From CAYWJT01 sp964458655 (GTDB lineage Bacteria > Acidobacteriota > Aminicenantia > Aminicenantales > Saccharicenantaceae): a stretch of DNA of 7,735 nt. Under the pieces are notes generated by a model. That model made no database searches. It saw only the letters and a list, made by a program, of their open reading frames with translations, and was not told the DNA's origin. Each line of letters opens with the position of its first letter. The stretch's first letter is position 1. Location of the stretch: assembly GCA_964458655.1 (NCBI GenBank), contig CAYWJT010000077.1:1-7735 (forward strand), read 5' to 3'. The position numbers were made by a program, and so were the translations under genes. Shown here piece after piece: positions 5,262 through 7,735 of the stretch.

Positions 5262-7463
5262 TCAGAATCGTCTCGGTTCCCGGCGTCCCCGGCCTCGGTC
5301 GCGGTCGCGCTCGCGCGGACGGCCGCGGTCCCGGTCGCGGTCTTGAGGCCTTCTCTGGCCGGCCGGCGCCGCCTGCCCGGCGTCGCCTTCGGCCAGGGCC
5401 TTGATGCTCAGCCGGATCTTGTTGTCGGTGGGGTCGACGCTGACCACCTTGACCGTGACGGTGTCTCCCAGGTGAAGAACATCGTGGATGCTCCGTATCC
5501 GGTAGGGTGCGACCTCCGATATGTGCAGCAGGCCGACCATGTTGGGCATGATCTCGACGAAAGCGCCGTATTCCTCCAACCTGACGACCTTGCCGGTGTA
5601 GGTCTTGCCGAGCTCGGCCTCGGCCGTAATCTCCCGGATCATCTCCAGGGCCTTTTCGGCGGCTGTGACGTCGGTCGAAGCGATGGTGATCCGGCCGTTC
5701 TCCTCGATGTCGATCTTGGCGCCGGTCAGAGCCGTGATGCGCTTGATGACCTTGCCGGCCGGACCGATGACGTCGCTGACCTTCTCCGGGTTGACCACGA
5801 TGTGCAGTATGCGCGGGGCGTAGATGGAGATCTCGCGCCGCGGCTCGGGCAGGGCCTCTTTCATCTTGGCCAGCACCTGCAGCCTGGCCTGCTTCGACCT
5901 GGCCATGATCTCCTTGAGCATCGGCAGGGTGACGCAGGGTATCTTGAGGTCGAGCTGGATGGCCGTGACGCCTTTTTCGGTGCCGGCCATCTTGAAGTCC
6001 ATGTCGCCGAAGTGGTCCTCGAGGCCGGCGATGTCGGTCAGGATGGCGTAATCGTCGCCCTCCTTCACCAGGCCCATGGCGATTCCGGCCACGACCATGC
6101 TGAGCGGCACGCCGGCGTCCATCAAGGCCAGGACGCCGCCGCAGACGGTGGCCATCGAGGACGAGCCGTTGGATTCGAGTATGTCGGAGACGATCCGGAT
6201 GGTGTAGGGGAAGGTCTCCTGGTCGGGGATGGCGGGCAGTATCGACTTCTCGGCCAACGCCCCGTGGCCTATCTCGCGCCTGCCGGGGGCTCTCATGAAC
6301 GAGACTTCGCCGACGCTGAACGGCGGGAAGTTGTAATGGAGCATGAACCGTTTCTTGTCTTCCTCCCCGAGCCCGTCCAGGATCTGGACGTCCTCGAAGG
6401 TGCCCAGCGTGACGGTGGCCAGGGCCTGGGTCTCGCCGCGGGTGAACAGGGCCGAGCCGTGGGTGCGGGGCAGGAGCCCGACGTCGATCGTGATGGGTCT
6501 GATGTCCTCGAAGCCGCGCCCGTCGATCCTGACACGTTTCTCGAGCACCAGCCGCCGGAAGAGCTTCTCTTCGAGCCTGTAGAAAAGGTCCTTGGCCTCG
6601 GCTCTCTCCTCATCGGCGTCCTCCGGGAAGGCGGCCAGAATGCTCTTGAGAACTTCGGCCAGGGCGGTTTCGCTGGCCTTCTTGCCCTTGACCTGCATGG
6701 CCTCTAGAATGGCCGGGCCGTGCTGCCGCTCCATTTCGTCCAGCTTTTCCTGGTTGACGGCGGTCGCTGTGAATTCGCGTTTCTTGATGCCCAGCCGGGC
6801 GAACAGGTCCTTCTGGGCCTGGATGATCCTCAGGTTGGCCCCGTGGGCCACGGACATGGCCTCCCAGAGCACGTCCTCCTCGACCTCCTTGGCGCCGGCC
6901 TCGATCATTATGACGCCATGCTCGTTGCTGACGACGGTGAGGTTGAGCGGGCTCTTCTCGAGCTGGTCGACGCTGGGATTGACTACGAAAGAACCGTCGG
7001 CGAGGCCCACCTTGACGGCGCCGAGGGGCGTTGTGAAGGGGATATCGGAGAAGTAGAGGGCGGCGGAGGCGCCGATCACGCCTAGCGTGTCGGGCTCGTT
7101 CTCGAGGTCGGCCGAAAGCAGCAGGCCGACGATCTGAGTGTCGTAGTGGTAGCCCTCGGGAAAGAGGGGACGTACGGGCCTGTCGATGAGGCGGGCGACC
7201 AGGATCTCATGCTCGGTAGGCCGGCCCTCGCGTTTGAAGAAGCCGCCGGGGATCTTCCCGGCCGCGTAAGTGTTCTCCCGGTAATCGACGATGAGAGGCA
7301 GGAAGGGCTTCTCCTCCTTCATCTCTTTGCGGGAGGTGGCTGTGACGAGCATGATGGTGTCGCCGTAGCGCACGAGCGCGGAACCGTCGGCCTGTTTGGC
7401 GACGCGGCCGATGTCTATGGACAGGGTCCTGTTGTTGATTTCCAGACTGATGGTATTTGACAT
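5262..7463 (-). CDS. pnp: Polynucleotide phosphorylase
   Basis: Cytoplasmic 3'-5' phosphorolytic exoribonuclease and polymerase of 733 residues, acting as a trimer in RNA turnover, often with RNase E-type partners. Domains in order: first RNase PH core (about 1-230) with the RNA-contacting GGFFKREGRP (73-82); an alpha-helical linker (about 235-305); second RNase PH core (about 310-548) with the phosphate-binding SNGSSSMA (431-438) and LEDHFGDMDFK (481-491). In that stretch D483, D489 and K491 correspond to the E. coli metal-site residues. A KH domain (about 551-610) has a GPAG loop (567-570) where GPGG is common, and an S1 domain follows (about 618-688). All catalytic features are intact. The ATG follows a GGAAG-type site. 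An arginine-rich tail (704-733) extends beyond the usual end. It lies 23 bases after rpsO and 16 bases before a pseudopilin gene. Confidence 0.98.
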   Translation of the reverse strand: MSNTISLEINNRTLSIDIGRVAKQADGSALVRYGDTIMLVTATSRKEMKEEKPFLPLIVDYRENTYAAGKIPGGFFKREGRPTEHEILVARLIDRPVRPLFPEGYHYDTQIVGLLLSADLENEPDTLGVIGASAALYFSDIPFTTPLGAVKVGLADGSFVVNPSVDQLEKSPLNLTVVSNEHGVIMIEAGAKEVEEDVLWEAMSVAHGANLRIIQAQKDLFARLGIKKREFTATAVNQEKLDEMERQHGPAILEAMQVKGKKASETALAEVLKSILAAFPEDADEERAEAKDLFYRLEEKLFRRLVLEKRVRIDGRGFEDIRPITIDVGLLPRTHGSALFTRGETQALATVTLGTFEDVQILDGLGEEDKKRFMLHYNFPPFSVGEVSFMRAPGRREIGHGALAEKSILPAIPDQETFPYTIRIVSDILESNGSSSMATVCGGVLALMDAGVPLSMVVAGIAMGLVKEGDDYAILTDIAGLEDHFGDMDFKMAGTEKGVTAIQLDLKIPCVTLPMLKEIMARSKQARLQVLAKMKEALPEPRREISIYAPRILHIVVNPEKVSDVIGPAGKVIKRITALTGAKIDIEENGRITIASTDVTAAEKALEMIREITAEAELGKTYTGKVVRLEEYGAFVEIMPNMVGLLHISEVAPYRIRSIHDVLHLGDTVTVKVVSVDPTDNKIRLSIKALAEGDAGQAAPAGQRRPQDRDRDRGRPRERDRDRGRGRREPRRF
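5265..5354 (-). repeat. Low-complexity Arg/Asp/Gly repeat encoding the PNPase tail
   Basis: The last 30 codons of pnp encode repeated RD and RG dipeptides (RDRDRGRPRERDRDRGRGR). The DNA shows matching short repeats built on CGGTCGCGGTCGCG. Such tails are usually disordered and can bind RNA or partner proteins. Repeat length may vary between strains by slippage. Confidence 0.75.
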
Positions 7464-7486
7464 GGGGGTTCTTCCGGCCGCCTGGG

Positions 7487-7735
7487 CTACTTGCGCAGGC
7501 CGAGCTTCTGGATGAGCCGCTCGTACCTGGACCTGTCCTGCTTCTTCAGGTATTCGAGCAGGCGTTTTCTCTGACCGACCAGCTTCATGAGCCCCGTGCG
7601 GGAGTGGAAATCCTTCTTGTGGGTGCCGAAATGGCCGATGAGGAGGTTTATTCTCTCCGTCAGCAGGGCCACTTGGACCTCGGGCGACCCGGAATCGCCG
7701 GGCTTGAGCTGGTTCGCCTCGATGACTTTCGCTTT
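7487..7735 (-). CDS. rpsO: Ribosomal protein S15, 5' end cut by window edge
   Basis: Small-subunit ribosomal protein that binds the central domain of 16S rRNA early in assembly and helps form a bridge to the large subunit. The reading frame is open to the last base of the window and gives 82 residues beginning KAKVIEANQL; S15 is normally about 89 residues, so roughly 6-7 N-terminal residues lie outside. Recognisable family segments are GSPEVQVALLTERI, GHFGTHKKDFHSRTGL, LVGQRKRLLEYLK and the ending RYERLIQKLGLRK. The GTG at 7670-7672 (Val of VALL) is an internal codon and not the start. S15 commonly represses its own translation in bacteria, but the leader that would show this is outside the window. 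The rpsO-pnp order is conserved across many bacteria, and the 23-base gap suggests co-transcription. Confidence 0.97.
   Translation of the reverse strand, partial: KAKVIEANQLKPGDSGSPEVQVALLTERINLLIGHFGTHKKDFHSRTGLMKLVGQRKRLLEYLKKQDRSRYERLIQKLGLRK

Noticed and set aside
5076..6707. A 543-codon open frame on the plus strand opposite pnp and a pseudopilin gene
   Set aside because: It is antisense to two well-supported genes, and its Gly/Asp/Leu-rich translation is typical of a GC shadow frame.
7487..7672. A 61-residue S15 starting at GTG 7672
   Set aside because: The frame continues upstream with clear S15 sequence (SPEVQ and earlier residues) to the window edge, so this GTG is an internal valine codon.

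Overview
This is a compact, GC-rich bacterial chromosomal segment with no mobile elements, CRISPR arrays or RNA genes that I can see. The content is core (rpsO, pnp, proS, pcm) plus a three-gene pseudopilin cluster and two small proteins related to PilZ domains. The prolyl-tRNA synthetase is the short archaeal/eukaryotic type. The third pseudopilin is a glutamate-less form with a DPMT motif and a long C-terminal region, which I associate with Acidobacteriota and neighbouring lineages such as Aminicenantes. That lineage assignment is an inference from protein style, not a measured result.

Layout. Positions 122-891 hold two adjacent minus-strand genes for paralogous, degenerate PilZ-like proteins. 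A 178-base divergent intergenic region (892-1069) follows, with a near-consensus sigma-70 promoter pointing right. Positions 1070-3759 hold a rightward proS - pcm - DUF192 gene set. Positions 3779-7735 hold a leftward gene set read in the order rpsO (cut by the window edge) - pnp - pseudopilin - pseudopilin - pseudopilin, with gaps of only 14-23 bases. The two sets converge across 19 bases at 3760-3778.

How the genes work together. The leftward set joins ribosomal protein S15 and polynucleotide phosphorylase (translation and RNA turnover) to three inner-membrane pseudopilins of a type II secretion or type IV pilus-like machine. Spacing suggests one transcript, although an internal promoter cannot be excluded. 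The rightward set joins proline tRNA charging, repair of isoaspartyl-damaged proteins and a small exported DUF192 protein. The PilZ-like pair appears to have lost the c-di-GMP binding motifs.

I do not see a clearly new defence or biosynthetic system. The items most worth a second look are the pseudopilin trio attached to rpsO-pnp, the degenerate tandem PilZ-like pair, and a tiny ORF that starts where the proS transcript should begin and overlaps the proS start codon.
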